Positions 1 to 10,647 of a DNA stretch of 64,000 nt are shown piece by piece. Source of the stretch: Liolophura sinensis (Eukaryota > Mollusca > Polyplacophora > Chitonida > Chitonidae); contig NC_088306.1 in assembly GCF_032854445.1 (NCBI RefSeq), forward strand, positions 744,501-808,500, given 5' to 3'. Every line of letters starts with the position of its first letter. The first letter of the stretch is position 1. Below the pieces are notes generated by a model. The model was not told the DNA's origin, did no database searches, and was given only the letters and a program-made list of their open reading frames with translations. The position numbers and the translations under genes are program-made.

Positions 1-114
1 CCTAGTCAAATTTTAATACCATGGTTTGAAAAATTTGGGCTTTGGAGAAAGAATAATGTTTTCATGAAGAGAAGAAATATCTGTCTGTAATGTTTTTTCC
101 TTTCCTTCTTTCAG

Positions 115-152
115 TTAAATTCCACTCAAGACCCAATTGCTGATTTCATCAA
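115..152 (+). CDS. Gene 1, first exon in window
   Basis: 38 nt after a pyrimidine-rich acceptor (TTCTTTCAG) and before GTAAGT. It reads LNSTQDPIADFI and leaves two bases (AA), which the next exon completes to Asn. Confidence 0.75.
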
Positions 153-3100
153 GTAAGTATCATTTTTAATCCAGTTATGGCTGTTCTCTTACAACATTCT
201 GTAATTCCGGAGTCTGGATGGAATTTTTTGTTCTCTAGCAAACCCTGTTAATACATTTTTGTCAGTGAATCATTCCTACCCGCCTCCCCAACATACACAC
301 ACAACACCAGCTTTAGCAATGCGTGCATGTTCCCATTGGATATAAATCACACCCAGATATTAATCACACTCAGATATAAACCACACTCAGATATAAATCA
401 CACCCAGATATAAATCACACTCAGATATAAATCACACCCTGATATAAACCACACTCAGATATAAATCACACTCAGATATAAATCACACCCTGATATAAAC
501 CACACTCAGATATAAATCACACTCAGATATAAATCACACCCTGATATACACCACACTCGGATATAAATCACACTCAGATATAAATCACACTCAGATATAA
601 ATCACACCCAGATATAAATCACACTCAGATATAAATCACACCCTGATATAAACCACACTCAGATATAAATCACACTCAGATATAAATCACACCCTGATAT
701 AAACCACACTCAGATATAAATCACACTCAGATATAAATCACACCCTGATATACACCACACTCAGATATAAATCACACTCAGATATAAATCACACTCAGAT
801 ATAAATCACACTCAGATATAAACCACACTCAGATATAAACCACACTCAGATATAAATCACACTCAGATATAAATCACACCCAGATATAAACCACACTCAG
901 ATATAAATCACACTCAGATATAAATCACACCCTGATATAAACCACACTCAGATATAAATCACACTCAGATATAAATCACACTCAGATATAAATCACACTC
1001 AGATATAAACCACACTCAGATATAAATCACACTCAGATATAAATCACACTCAGATATAAATCACACCCAGATATTAATCACACTCAGATATAAACCACAC
1101 TCAGATATAAATCACACCCAGATATAAATCACACTCAGATATAAATCACACCCTGATATAAACCACACTCAGATATAAATCACACTCAGATATAAATCAC
1201 ACCCTGATATAAACCACACTCAGATATAAATCACACTCAGATATAAATCACACCCTGATATACACCACACTCGGATATAAATCACACTCAGATATAAATC
1301 ACACTCAGATATAAATCACACCCAGATATAAATCACACTCAGATATAAATCACACCCTGATATAAACCACACTCAGATATAAATCACACTCAGATATAAA
1401 TCACACCCTGATATAAACCACACTCAGATATAAATCACACTCAGATATAAATCACACCCTGATATACACCACACTCAGATATAAATCACACTCAGATATA
1501 AATCACACTCAGATATAAATCACACTCAGATATAAACCACACTCAGATATAAACCACACTCAGATATAAATCACACTCAGATATAAATCACACCCAGATA
1601 TAAACCACACTCAGATATAAATCACACTCAGATATAAATCACACCCTGATATAAACCACACTCAGATATAAATCACACTCAGATATAAATCACACTCAGA
1701 TATAAATCACACCCTGATCTTATGATACAGCACACTTGAGATTATTTAGTCGTTTAGAGCTGGGTTTAATCCCAAATCCGGCCACATTTAAAAAGATTGG
1801 CTGGGGTTTTTCATTTATGATGAGTCTGCTAGGTGACAGCTTACAGTTAGAGTGGTGCGATGTCTTTGACGTGTGGTTTCAGTGAGGCAGCGCTGTATAA
1901 GTTAGGCTGGTAAATGGCCTGCATTACAAAGATACAGATACACCTGCATGACTGAAATCATGGTTAAAGTATTGTTAAACCCCCTAGTAATGGGAAACAC
2001 CACCTATTTAGGGCCCATAACCAAGGTAGGCATACCATTACCCAGATGTTGTCTAAGGGAGGATAACTCAGTGATGTAGCCCAGTGGTACTGCCCATTGA
2101 CTTATACCTCTGAGTTATCCCCACTTAGCCAACATCCAGATGGCTGTTTTCTGTCTGGAGTATTCTTTCCCATGAATACCAGTCTCGTGACCTTGCCTTT
2201 GTGTGTTTGCTGTTTTCAGTTGTCTTTCTGCTGATGTTGTGGCATACGCGTCTAAACTCACGTAAGTCTTCTCTCCTTACACATTCTAACTGGACTTTGT
2301 AAATAATGAATGAACATTTGTGATATGTTTTCAAGTCTAAATTCCAGATAATATTGCAGTAAGAAACTTCCACTAAGAGATAAGACTGTATAAGTACCAG
2401 GAAGGAAAGAAGCATTACCACCTGACATAGTATGTATTTTGGATTTAATGTGTGGAAAATGATAAACTGTAACCAAATCTGACATGAAAGAGATATTTAA
2501 CTGTTTTCTGCCCTTCCAAGGCATGCGTTTTTCCAGGAAGGTGACATACAACATACAGTGATGCCATACCCAAAAGTCCCAGCTTTATCTCATACAAACC
2601 AGCGTGAACTCACCTTAGTCCTCAAACACTGATACAGCTTATTGCACTGTGTTGCACCCGCAGAGACTCTTGATGTGTGTTGAAGTACTGAATGATTTGA
2701 ATAGGCAAAACTCATCCTGAGATTTAAATTTCATTTATTTATTTGATTGGTGTTCTACGATGTACCCAAGAATATTCCACTTATACGACGGCAGCCAGCA
2801 TTATGGTGGGAGGAAAGTGAGAAGAGCCCGGGGGAAACCCACAACGGTCTGCAGGTTCAGGGCGTAATTGTTTCATTGCAGAAGATTAAAACTGCTAATG
2901 AGCACCTGATTTCAGGTACTTGGAATTTATTGAGAGATCAGGAGAATTAAACGAGAATGCACGCTACCCTCAACTGCATGAACGCTGCAAGGTGATTGGC
3001 TATGAAGTGTCTAAGGTGGTCTATCGTGGGTACCATGCGGATGACAAACTTCAGAGGATGCACAATCGGGCAGTGGCAGAGAGAGCCAAACTCAAAATTA

Positions 3101-6100
3101 ATGTGAGTAACAGAAAGGGCCAAACTCAAACTTAATGTGAGTAGCAGAAGGGGCCAAGTTCAGAATTAATGTGAGTAGCAGAAAGGGTCAAACTCATAAT
3201 CAATTTGAGTGGTAGAGTCAAAATTAATGTGAGTAACAGAAAGGGCCAAGGTCAAAATTAATGTGAGTAACAGAAAGGGCCAAACTCAAAATTAATGTGA
3301 GTAGCAGAAGGGGCCAAGTTCAGAATTAATGTGAGTAGCAGAAGGGGTCAAACTCATAATCAATTTGAGTGGTAGAGTCAAAATTAATGTGAGTAGCAGA
3401 AGGGGCCAAGCTCAAAATTAATGTGAGTAACAGAAGGGGTCAAACTCATAATCAATTTGAATGGTAGAAGGGGCCAAGTTCAGAATTAATGTGAGTAGCA
3501 GAAGGGGCCGAACTCAAACTTAATGTGAGTAGCAGAAGGGGCCAAGTTCAGAATAAATGTGAGTAGCAGAAGGGGCCAAACTCAAACTTAATGTGAGTAG
3601 CAGAAGGGGTCAAACTCATAATCAATTTGAATGGTAGAAGGGGCCAAAGTCAAAATTAATGTGAATGGCAGAGAGGTCCAAACTCAAGATTAATGTGAGT
3701 GAGAGGGCAGCTCAAAAGTAATGCCATGGAGAGAGCAACTCAAAATTAATGTGAGTGAGTGGGCCAACTCAGAATTAATGTGAGTGAGGGGGCCAACTCA
3801 AAATTAATGTGAGTGAGGGGGCCAACTCAGTATTATTGTGAGGGGGCCAAATCAAAATTAATATGAATGACAGGGCCAACTCAGTATTAATGTCAAAAAT
3901 GATGAAAGGAAAAACTGTATTAATTTAAACCTTAGTCCCACTGTGCTATTTTCTGTTTTCAGTTTGAAAAAGAGCAACAGGAACAGAGTTTAACAGATTT
4001 TCAGCTGGAACGAGAAATGGAGCGGATAGAGACAGGTGGGTCCTGATAATTTGTAATAGGCTTTTCTGCTGGGATATCTTGAGATAGGCTTTGCTGCTGG
4101 AATAACTTGAGATGGGCTTTTCTGCTGTGATAATTTGAGATAAGTTTTGTTCCTGGAATGACTTGAAATAAGCTTTGCTCCTGGAATAACTTGAGATAGG
4201 TTTTCTCTGTCCTTGACAGGTTTTTTCTACCCTGATAACTTGCTGTAGCCTTTTTCCTCTGTGATAACTTCTTATAGGCCCGATAACTTGTGATAAGATT
4301 TTCTACCCTTATAACTTATACCCTGGTAAGCACTTTTTGTCCTGATAGCTGATAGGCTTTTCCTCCATCATAACTTGTGGTAGACTTTTCTACCCTGATA
4401 ACTTGTTATTGACCTTTCTGTCTCAGTAGCTTCTGATAGACCCTTTCTTCATGAAAACGTTTGAAACAGATTCACAAAATGTGAGAGTCCCCAAATGTCC
4501 CCAAATGTAAAGTTCTTACCTCATGATTGTTGACTTGACTGTAGTGTTCAGAGAATTGTCTGGTATATTGTAGTGAAGGGCTTGCAGGCTCAGCCGTCGA
4601 TTCTGCACAGGCATTTCGTCCCAATGCTTAGATTTTGATGCTGGAAAATAAAAGTTTGACACCTCTTTCTTGAGGTGGTATTGATGAGGTCATCAGAATT
4701 TCAATTTATCTTGACTTAAGTCAGAAATGGTATTGTGGAATGGACAACCCATGGTTCGCTGTGAATGTGAGGGTCTTGCACAATATAAAGGTTTTGTGTT
4801 AAAATTCACGTCTTGCTAGTTCAGACACAGGTTTAAGTCTGGACTTTGGGCACTGCTAGTTCAGACGCAGCTTTACGTCTGGACTTTGGGCACTGCTAGT
4901 TCATAGGCAGCTTTACATCTGGACTTTGGGTACTGCTAGTTCAGAGGCAGCTTTACGTCTGGACTTTGGGCACTGCTAGTTCATAGGCAGCTTTACATCT
5001 GGACTTTGGGCACTGCTAGTTCATAGGCAGCTTTATGTCTGGACTTTGGGCACTGCTAGTTCATAGGCAGCTTTACATCTGGACTTTGGGCACTGCTAGT
5101 TCAGAGGCAGCTTTATGTCTGGACTTTGGGCACTGCTAGTTCAGAGGCAGCTTTACATCTGGACTTTGGGCCCTGCTAGTTGAGAGGCAGCTTTACGTCT
5201 GGACTTTGGGCACTGCTAGTTCATAGGCAGCTTTACATCTGGACTTTGGGCCCTGCTAGTTCAGAGGCAGCTTTACATCTGGACTTTGGGCACTGCTAGT
5301 TCATAGGCAGCTTTTCATCTGGACTTTGGGCACTGCTAGTTCAGAGGCAGCTTTACGTCTGGACTTTGGGCCCTGCTAGTTCAGAGGCAGCTTTACGTCT
5401 GGACTTTGGGCACTGCTAGTTCAGAGGCAGCTTTACATCTGGACTTTGGGCCCTGCTAGTTCAGAGGCAGCTTTACATCTGGACTTTGGGCACTGCTAGT
5501 TCAGAGGCAGCTTTACGTCTGGACTTTGGGCGCTGCTAGTTCAGAGGCAGCTTTATGTCTGGACTTTGGGCCCTGCTAGTTCAGAGGCAGCTTTACGTCT
5601 GGACTTTGGGCACTGCTAGTTCATAGGCAGCTTTACGTCTGGACTTTGGGCACTGCTAGTTCATAGGCAGCTTTACATCTGGACTTTGGGCACTGCTAGT
5701 TCATAGGCAGCTTTAAGTCTGGACTTTGGGCACTGCTAGTTCAGAGGCAGCTTTACGTCTGGACTTTGGGCACTGCTAGTTCAGAGGCAGCTTTACGTCT
5801 GGACTTTGGGCACTGCTAGTTCAGAGGCAGCTTTACGTCTGGACTTTGGGCACTGCTAGTTCAGAGGCAGCTTATGCCTGGACTTTGGGCACTGCCAGCT
5901 CAGAGGCAGCTTTACATCTGGACTTTGGGCACTGCTAGTTCAGAGGCAGCTTTATGTCTGGACTTTGGGCACTGCTAGTTCATAGGCAGCTTTACATCTG
6001 GACTTTGGGCACTGCTAGTTCAGAGGCAGCTTTACATCTGGACTTTGGGCACTGCTAGTTGAGAGGCAGCTTTACATCTGGACTTTGGGCACTGCTAGTT

Positions 6101-9100
6101 GAGAGGCAGCTTTACGTCTGGACTTTGGGCACTGCTAGTTGAGAGGCAGCTTTACGTCTGGACTTTGGGCACTGCTAGTTCATAGGCAGCTTTACATCTG
6201 GACTTTGGGCACTGCTAGTTCAGAGGCAGCTTTACGTCTGGACTTTGGGCACTGCTAGTTGAGAGGCAGCTTTACGTCTGGACTTTGGGCACTGCTAGTT
6301 CAGAGGCAGCTTTATGTCTGGACTTTGGGCACTGCTAGTTCAGAGGCAGCTTTACGTCTGGACTTTGGGCACTGCTAGTTCAGAGGCAGCTTTACGTCTG
6401 GACTTTGGGCCCTGCTAGTTCAGAGGCAGCTTTACGTCTGGACTTTGGGCACTGCTAGTTCAGAGGCAGCTTTACATCTGGACTTTGGGCATTGCTAGTT
6501 TATAGGCAGCTTTATGTCGGGACTTTGGGCACTGCTAGTTCATAGGCAGCTTTACATCTGGACTTTGGGCACTGCTAGTTGAGAGGCAGCTTTACGTCTG
6601 GACTTTGGGCACTGCTAGTTCAGAGGCAGCTTTACATCTGGACTTTGGGCACTGCTAGTTCAGAGGCAGCTTTATGTCTGGACTTTTGGCACTGCTAGTT
6701 CATAGGCAGCTTTATGTCTGGACTTTGGGTACTGCTAGTTCAGAGGCAGCTTTACGTCTGGACTTTGGGCACTGCTAGTTCAGAGGCAGCTTTACATCTG
6801 GACTTTGGGCACTGCTAGTTCAGAGGCAGCTTTATGTCTGGACTTTGGGCACTGCTAGTTCATAGGCAGCTTTACGTCTGGACTTTGGGCACTGCTAGTT
6901 CAGAGGCAGCTTTATGTCTGGACTTTGGGCACTGCTAGTTCAGAGGCAGCTTTACGTCTGGACTTTGGGCACTGCTAGTTCAGAGGCAGCTTTACGTCTG
7001 GACTTTGGGCCCTGCTAGTTCAGAGGCAGCTTTACGTCTGGACTTTGGGCACTGCTAGTTCAGAGGCAGCTTTACATCTGGACTTTGGGCATTGCTAGTT
7101 TATAGGCAGCTTTATGTCTGGACTTTGGGCACTGCTAGTTCATAGGCAGCTTTACATCTGGACTTTGGGCACTGCTAGTTGAGAGGCAGCTTTACGTCTG
7201 GACTTTGGGCACTGCTAGTTCAGAGGCAGCTTTACATCTGGACTTTGGGCACTGCTAGTTCAGAGGCAGCTTTATGTCTGGACTTTTGGCACTGCTAGTT
7301 CATAGGCAGCTTTATGTCTGGACTTTGGGTACTGCTAGTTCAGAGGCAGCTTTACGTCTGGACTTTGGGCACTGCTAGTTCAGAGGCAGCTTTACATCTG
7401 GACTTTGGGCACTGCTAGTTCAGAGGCAGCTTTATGTCTGGACTTTGGGCACTGCTAGTTCATAGGCAGCTTTACGTCTGGACTTTGGGCACTGCTAGTT
7501 CAGAGGCAGCTTTATGTCTGGACTTTGGGCACTACAATTTCTGCCATCCATCATATGGCTGCCAATTCTTGAGTGCAGCATTAAATATCAGTCAAATAAA
7601 TAAGTAAATACTATTGTGTATTTTGTTGTTGAAATAGAACAGAAGATGGAAGTAGAAGCATTGGAACATATCCACAAGATGGAGAAGTAAGTGTAGAGCT
7701 GTAAGTCTGGGGCCACTTTCACAACACTCCGTAAGTCATGTTTTCCGTAAAAAAAACTTGTGTGAGTTATAACGCCATAGGGTGACATTATTTACGAGAA
7801 AAGTTACAAAAATTGATTTACAAAGTTTTGTGAGAGTGACCCTGATTCTCGATGGTAAAACGCTATTCAGCAAAATGCAAAACATGGAGGCTGAGACAGC
7901 GACCATAGTTCACCATTTTAGCAGGGTTTATCAGTGCTCTATTTAGTACTGACGGTATCTAGGAACTCTGACATCAAATCACATTTTTTTCCTGATATAT
8001 AGCAGAAGGAAGGAATTTTTAGGAACATTATTTCAGTAATCTTTCACTCATGGGTAAAAAGAGTTATTCCAACATTCAGTGTCGTGATGGGAATTGGATA
8101 AACTTGGGTAAAAAGTGGTTTACTTAGTGATGCCTATTTCGAGTGTTTAGACAGTTTTTTCTATAACATCCTCCCCTCTCTTCAACAAAATCATGAATCC
8201 AATTTTTTTTTCATTTACCTACATTAGGAATATGGCTTTAATTTTTTGAAGAGAATTTGCTTTTTTCAATGCTTGCACCTACTGTACAGAAAAATATTTT
8301 GCTGGAATATCTTTACATTTACATATCTTTACCATGTTTCAAGTAAGATTTAGCATTTTTCAAATTTTGCTTAAATCTGACCGATTCATGCACTTGTAAA
8401 GGTTGATTCATTTCCCATCAGAAAAATGTAAGTAACAGCATCAATATGTATCAATTTACAAAGGCTTTATGTGCGTTATGTGCTTAATGTGCTTTTAGTG
8501 CTTTTCACAGTGTTTTTTTTACAGGCCAGACTTTAGGTGAAATACTCTGCTAGATAGTTATATCATAAAAGAATAATGAGATAAATAAAGATACTTCGTA
8601 TATTTTAAACTGAATGAATTTGTATGTGTAAAGATATATATTTAAAAAATCTGCCAAGGCAAAATTTAATTTGCAGTCAGATTATCTTATGATTAAATAC
8701 GTGTTTCAGAGCCCAAATGCTACACAGGCTAAAACTGAAGACTGAAGAGCAAGAGGAGATAATCCAACAGTACATAGAGCAGAAACAGAGCAGTCTGCAG
8801 GTTTGTGAGAGTTACTTCCCTTGCAACAGTTACCCAATGGAGCCAGTGTGCGTAATCCGTTTAATGCGGTGCCAACAAGACAAAACCTCCTCAGCGGCCA
8901 CCACAGTAGTGAGCCTCTAGCCTGCGTGTGGTGAGCTTGTGGAATGATATGGGACTGCTTGCAGAATGGCATTATTTCCTGATCACAATGCGCATATTAT
9001 TTGGTGTTACTGTATTAAATGTTGAAACTAATTTGAGAATTGTTCTGTAAAAATTTTCTTTTCAAACCTGGCCATGGAAAGAGAAGCTGTAGATTCCCCA

Positions 9101-9506
9101 ACTCTCACTGTCGACAGCAAAATGGTCGACAAAGCTTGTGTGGTCGTCTGCACAGTGTATAACCATTCGTTGAAGACGACTTGTCTCCCTCCATTGTGGT
9201 TTACATATCTGTAAGCCTTGTGGGAAAGTTTGTCAGTATCTTGGAAAAGATGGGTGGTTTTACCTAGGCAAATTGTTCAGTATGGCATTAAGTAACACTC
9301 TATTACAACGCCCTACTTTAATTATTTTCTCACAGGGGAAGAAACTCGAAAATGATCAGAAAATCCGCCATTATGGACAGCTTCAGCAGATGAGCGTGGA
9401 TTTGACGCAGTACCTACTCAGTCTTTCGGAGAGACCCGAAAAGATTGTGAGAGTTATTGCTCCTTCTAATGCTAACAACATTCACTTCCATCATGACAGA
9501 CTTTGA
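115..9506 (+). CDS. Band 7/SPFH-like protein, C-terminal seven exons (5' partial)
   Basis: Seven exons join without a frame break: 115-152, 2220-2261, 2916-3102, 3963-4035, 7638-7686, 8710-8800 and 9336-9506, total 651 nt, ending at TGA 9504-9506. Every internal boundary has AG/GT and the phases match. The product starts LNSTQDPIADF, then a globular part with RYPQLHERCKVIGYEV and SKVVYRGYHADDKLQRMH, then a long charged, Q/E/K-rich helical stretch over exons 4-7, and ends NNIHFHHDRL. From memory, the SKVVYRGYHA-D-LQ-MH segment followed by a coiled coil and a short histidine-containing C-terminus resembles eukaryotic Band 7/SPFH-like proteins of invertebrates and algae, whose N-terminal half would lie left of the window. 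No catalytic residues are visible and the function is unknown; membrane-scaffold roles are only a family-level guess. Gene structure is confident, family assignment moderate. Confidence 0.78.
340..1717. repeat. 17-bp minisatellite in intron, about 81 units
   Basis: Unit TCACACTCAGATATAAA with C/T and CAG/CTG variants, in register throughout. Variant order shows an internal duplication of 714 bp (42 units): the rare ATATTAATCAC unit occurs near 358 and 1072, and ATACACCACACTCGG near 546 and 1260. It fills most of the intron between 152 and 2220. Confidence 0.95.
2041..2142. mobile_element. Foldback (MITE-like) hairpin
   Basis: Two inverted arms of about 29 bp match at about 24 positions (left arm 2043-2071 holds GGATAACTCAG; right arm near 2112-2140 holds CTGAGTTATCC), around a loop of about 40 bp. 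It lies in an intron of gene 1. No second copy was seen in the window, so calling it mobile is inference. Confidence 0.4.
2220..2261 (+). CDS. Gene 1, second exon in window
   Basis: 42 nt between TGTTTTCAG and GTAAGT. It continues the frame as (N)CLSADVVAYASKL and leaves AC for the following exon. The match of frame and phase at both ends supports it despite its small size. Confidence 0.75.
2727..2855 (-). mobile_element. SINE family A, truncated copy
   Basis: Inverted tail: (ATTT)n, then TTGATTGGTGTTCTACG, CCACTTATACGACGGC and CATTATGGTGGGAGG, ending in a degraded GC-rich body. The tRNA-like head is missing. Other copies in the window share this consensus. Confidence 0.85.
2916..3102 (+). 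CDS. Gene 1, largest internal exon (VVYRGYHA segment)
   Basis: 187 nt from acceptor GATTTCAG to donor GTGAGT. It carries the best conserved part of the protein, including RYPQLHERC, SKVVYRGYHADDK and a C-terminal ERAKLKIN. The last 18 or so bases, with the donor, are the founder unit of the tandem array that follows. Skipping this donor brings a stop at 3133-3135. Confidence 0.85.
3083..3896. repeat. About 35-bp minisatellite grown from an exon-intron junction
   Basis: Units read GCCAAACTCAAAATTAAT followed by GTGAGTAACAGAAAGG. The first unit is the real end of the exon at 2916-3102 and its splice donor. I count about 17 further copies of ATTAATGTGAGT or close variants, with units near 34-37 bp upstream and shorter near 3700-3890. 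Each carries a near-consensus 5' splice site. Confidence 0.92.
3963..4035 (+). CDS. Gene 1, coiled-coil exon
   Basis: 73 nt from TTTTCAG to GTGGGT. It reads FEKEQQEQSLTDFQLEREM and ends ERIET plus one base. Charged heptad-like composition indicates helix. Phase 0 entry and phase 1 exit agree with both neighbours. Confidence 0.8.
4040..4445. repeat. Degenerate 28-36 bp repeat
   Basis: About 12 decayed units of the form TGATAACTTGAGATAGGC followed by TTTTCTGCTG, with many substitutions and length changes. It begins directly after the donor of the 3963-4035 exon, and looks like an old array compared with its neighbours. Confidence 0.7.
4813..7534. repeat. 40-bp minisatellite in intron, about 68 units
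   Basis: Unit CTGCTAGTTCAGAGGCAG, CTTTACGTCT, GGACTTTGGGCA, in strict 40-bp register apart from one short unit near 5870. Recurrent variants are CATAGG/GAGAGG for CAGAGG and ACATCT/ATGTCT for ACGTCT. Bases 6301-6900 and 6901-7500 have nearly the same variant order, a 600-bp (15-unit) duplication. It fills most of the 3.6-kb intron. Confidence 0.96.
7638..7686 (+). CDS. Gene 1, small helical exon
   Basis: 49 nt from AATAG to GTAAGT. It reads (E)QKMEVEALEHIHKME and leaves AA. Composition is strongly helical. The acceptor has a weak pyrimidine tract (TTTTGTTGTTGAAATAG), but phases match on both sides. Confidence 0.72.
7687..8709. other. Intron without recognised content
   Basis: AT-rich intron of gene 1 with homopolymer T runs. 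I see no repeat array, SINE or extra exon here. Confidence 0.6.
8710..8800 (+). CDS. Gene 1, coiled-coil exon
   Basis: 91 nt from GTGTTTCAG to GTTTGT. It reads (K)AQMLHRLKLKTEEQEEI, then IQQYIEQKQSSLQ. Enters in phase 2 and exits in phase 0. The donor GTTTGT is off-consensus but the following exon is in frame. Confidence 0.78.
9336..9506 (+). CDS. Gene 1, terminal exon
   Basis: Acceptor TTTTCTCACAG, then GKKLENDQKIRHYGQL, SVDLTQYLLSL, RPEKIVRVIAP and NNIHFHHDRL to TGA at 9504-9506. A possible donor GTGAGA at 9447 was considered, but the read-through C-terminus fits the hydrophobic-then-His ending I recall for the family. A possible poly(A) signal AATAAA lies at 10435-10440. Confidence 0.75.
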   Translation, partial: GKKLENDQKIRHYGQLQQMSVDLTQYLLSLSERPEKIVRVIAPSNANNIHFHHDRL

Positions 9507-10647
9507 GCTCTGTGTGAAGGATGGACAGTAGCTGCTAAGTTAATGGTGGGGACCCGAAAAGGTCATGGCCCCTGGTTATGCGACTGACATCAACCATCAT
9601 CCGACAAACTTGAAGAACCATGCAGGTCATAGTTCATGCGTGTAAAAGTATAAAAATTTTTCGCTGGCGAAAACTTTGTTTTAGTTATTCATGTATAATG
9701 TCATACTTGTAGCACTCAGATGTCAAATTGTGTCAAATAACACAATTTGTGAAACAAATGGTTTTTTTGGCTTTTTTTTTTGTATAGCTTCAATTTATCT
9801 AAGCTTACAAAATTAGACTTTAAAATTTTTATGGATCAACTACATCTACCTCATGCTGTTCCATCAATTTTCCCATTACAGAACTTTATCCAGTCACACT
9901 CAGGCTGATCAGTCCATACTGGAACATTGCCTATATATTTTATGTGTCATCTTATTTCAGTCTCTTTTGTTTAAAAAAAATTCATTTTTAGCAGTGACGA
10001 CTGATAATGTAAGCTAGAGGTAGAGTATAAGGTATTTTTAGACTGTCTTAAGAAAGTTTAGACGTTTTTTTGGACCACCAATTGCCATACCTCCATTTAT
10101 AACAGCTATAAATAATCATTTTGCATCATCAAAACACAAAGGCTTTGTGAGAAGGATAGGTCTTTAACATTAGCAAATCTTTTTTTTTGTTTGTTTGTTT
10201 TTTCTCAGGCCAGCTTAACCTGACCTTGACCTTATAAGATTGTGTAAGCTGTGTTCATCCACATCCTATTATAGGATCTATTTATTCACCCATTTGACAG
10301 CCACCTGAATATTTTACATGACTATTTGATTGGCTTAATTAAGGAGTCCCTGGGAGGATTTATGTCACTTGTTCAACAGTTTAAATTGTACAACCATTTG
10401 ATTGGTTAAATTCAGATGCAGAGGCAGCTCATCCAATAAAATTGTCTCTCAGTTTTAATCTATCATAACAAATTTCTCTGTCCTCTACAGAAACTACATG
10501 GAAAAGGAAGTCTTTGTTTTTATGAATTTTTAGCCTACAAATCAAAGCAAAAAACCCTGCAGACTCATATTTTGAGAGTTCCTACGATTAAAATGTGTGG
10601 AAAATGTTGCCACCAGAACAACACAAGACTAGTGAGATTTCTTACAC
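9507..10647. other. 3' flank of gene 1
   Basis: AT-rich, with T runs near 9765 and 10182. Probably holds the 3' UTR. The only poly(A)-signal-like hexamer I noted is AATAAA at 10435-10440. No other feature is visible. Confidence 0.45.

Noticed and set aside
340-1717. CRISPR-like regular array
   Set aside because: Direct 17-bp tandem repetition without spacers, within a eukaryotic intron; the same applies to the other arrays.
9447-9452. Donor GTGAGA ending the last exon of gene 1 early
   Set aside because: No in-phase downstream exon was seen and the read-through C-terminus looks like the family's ending; it remains possible.
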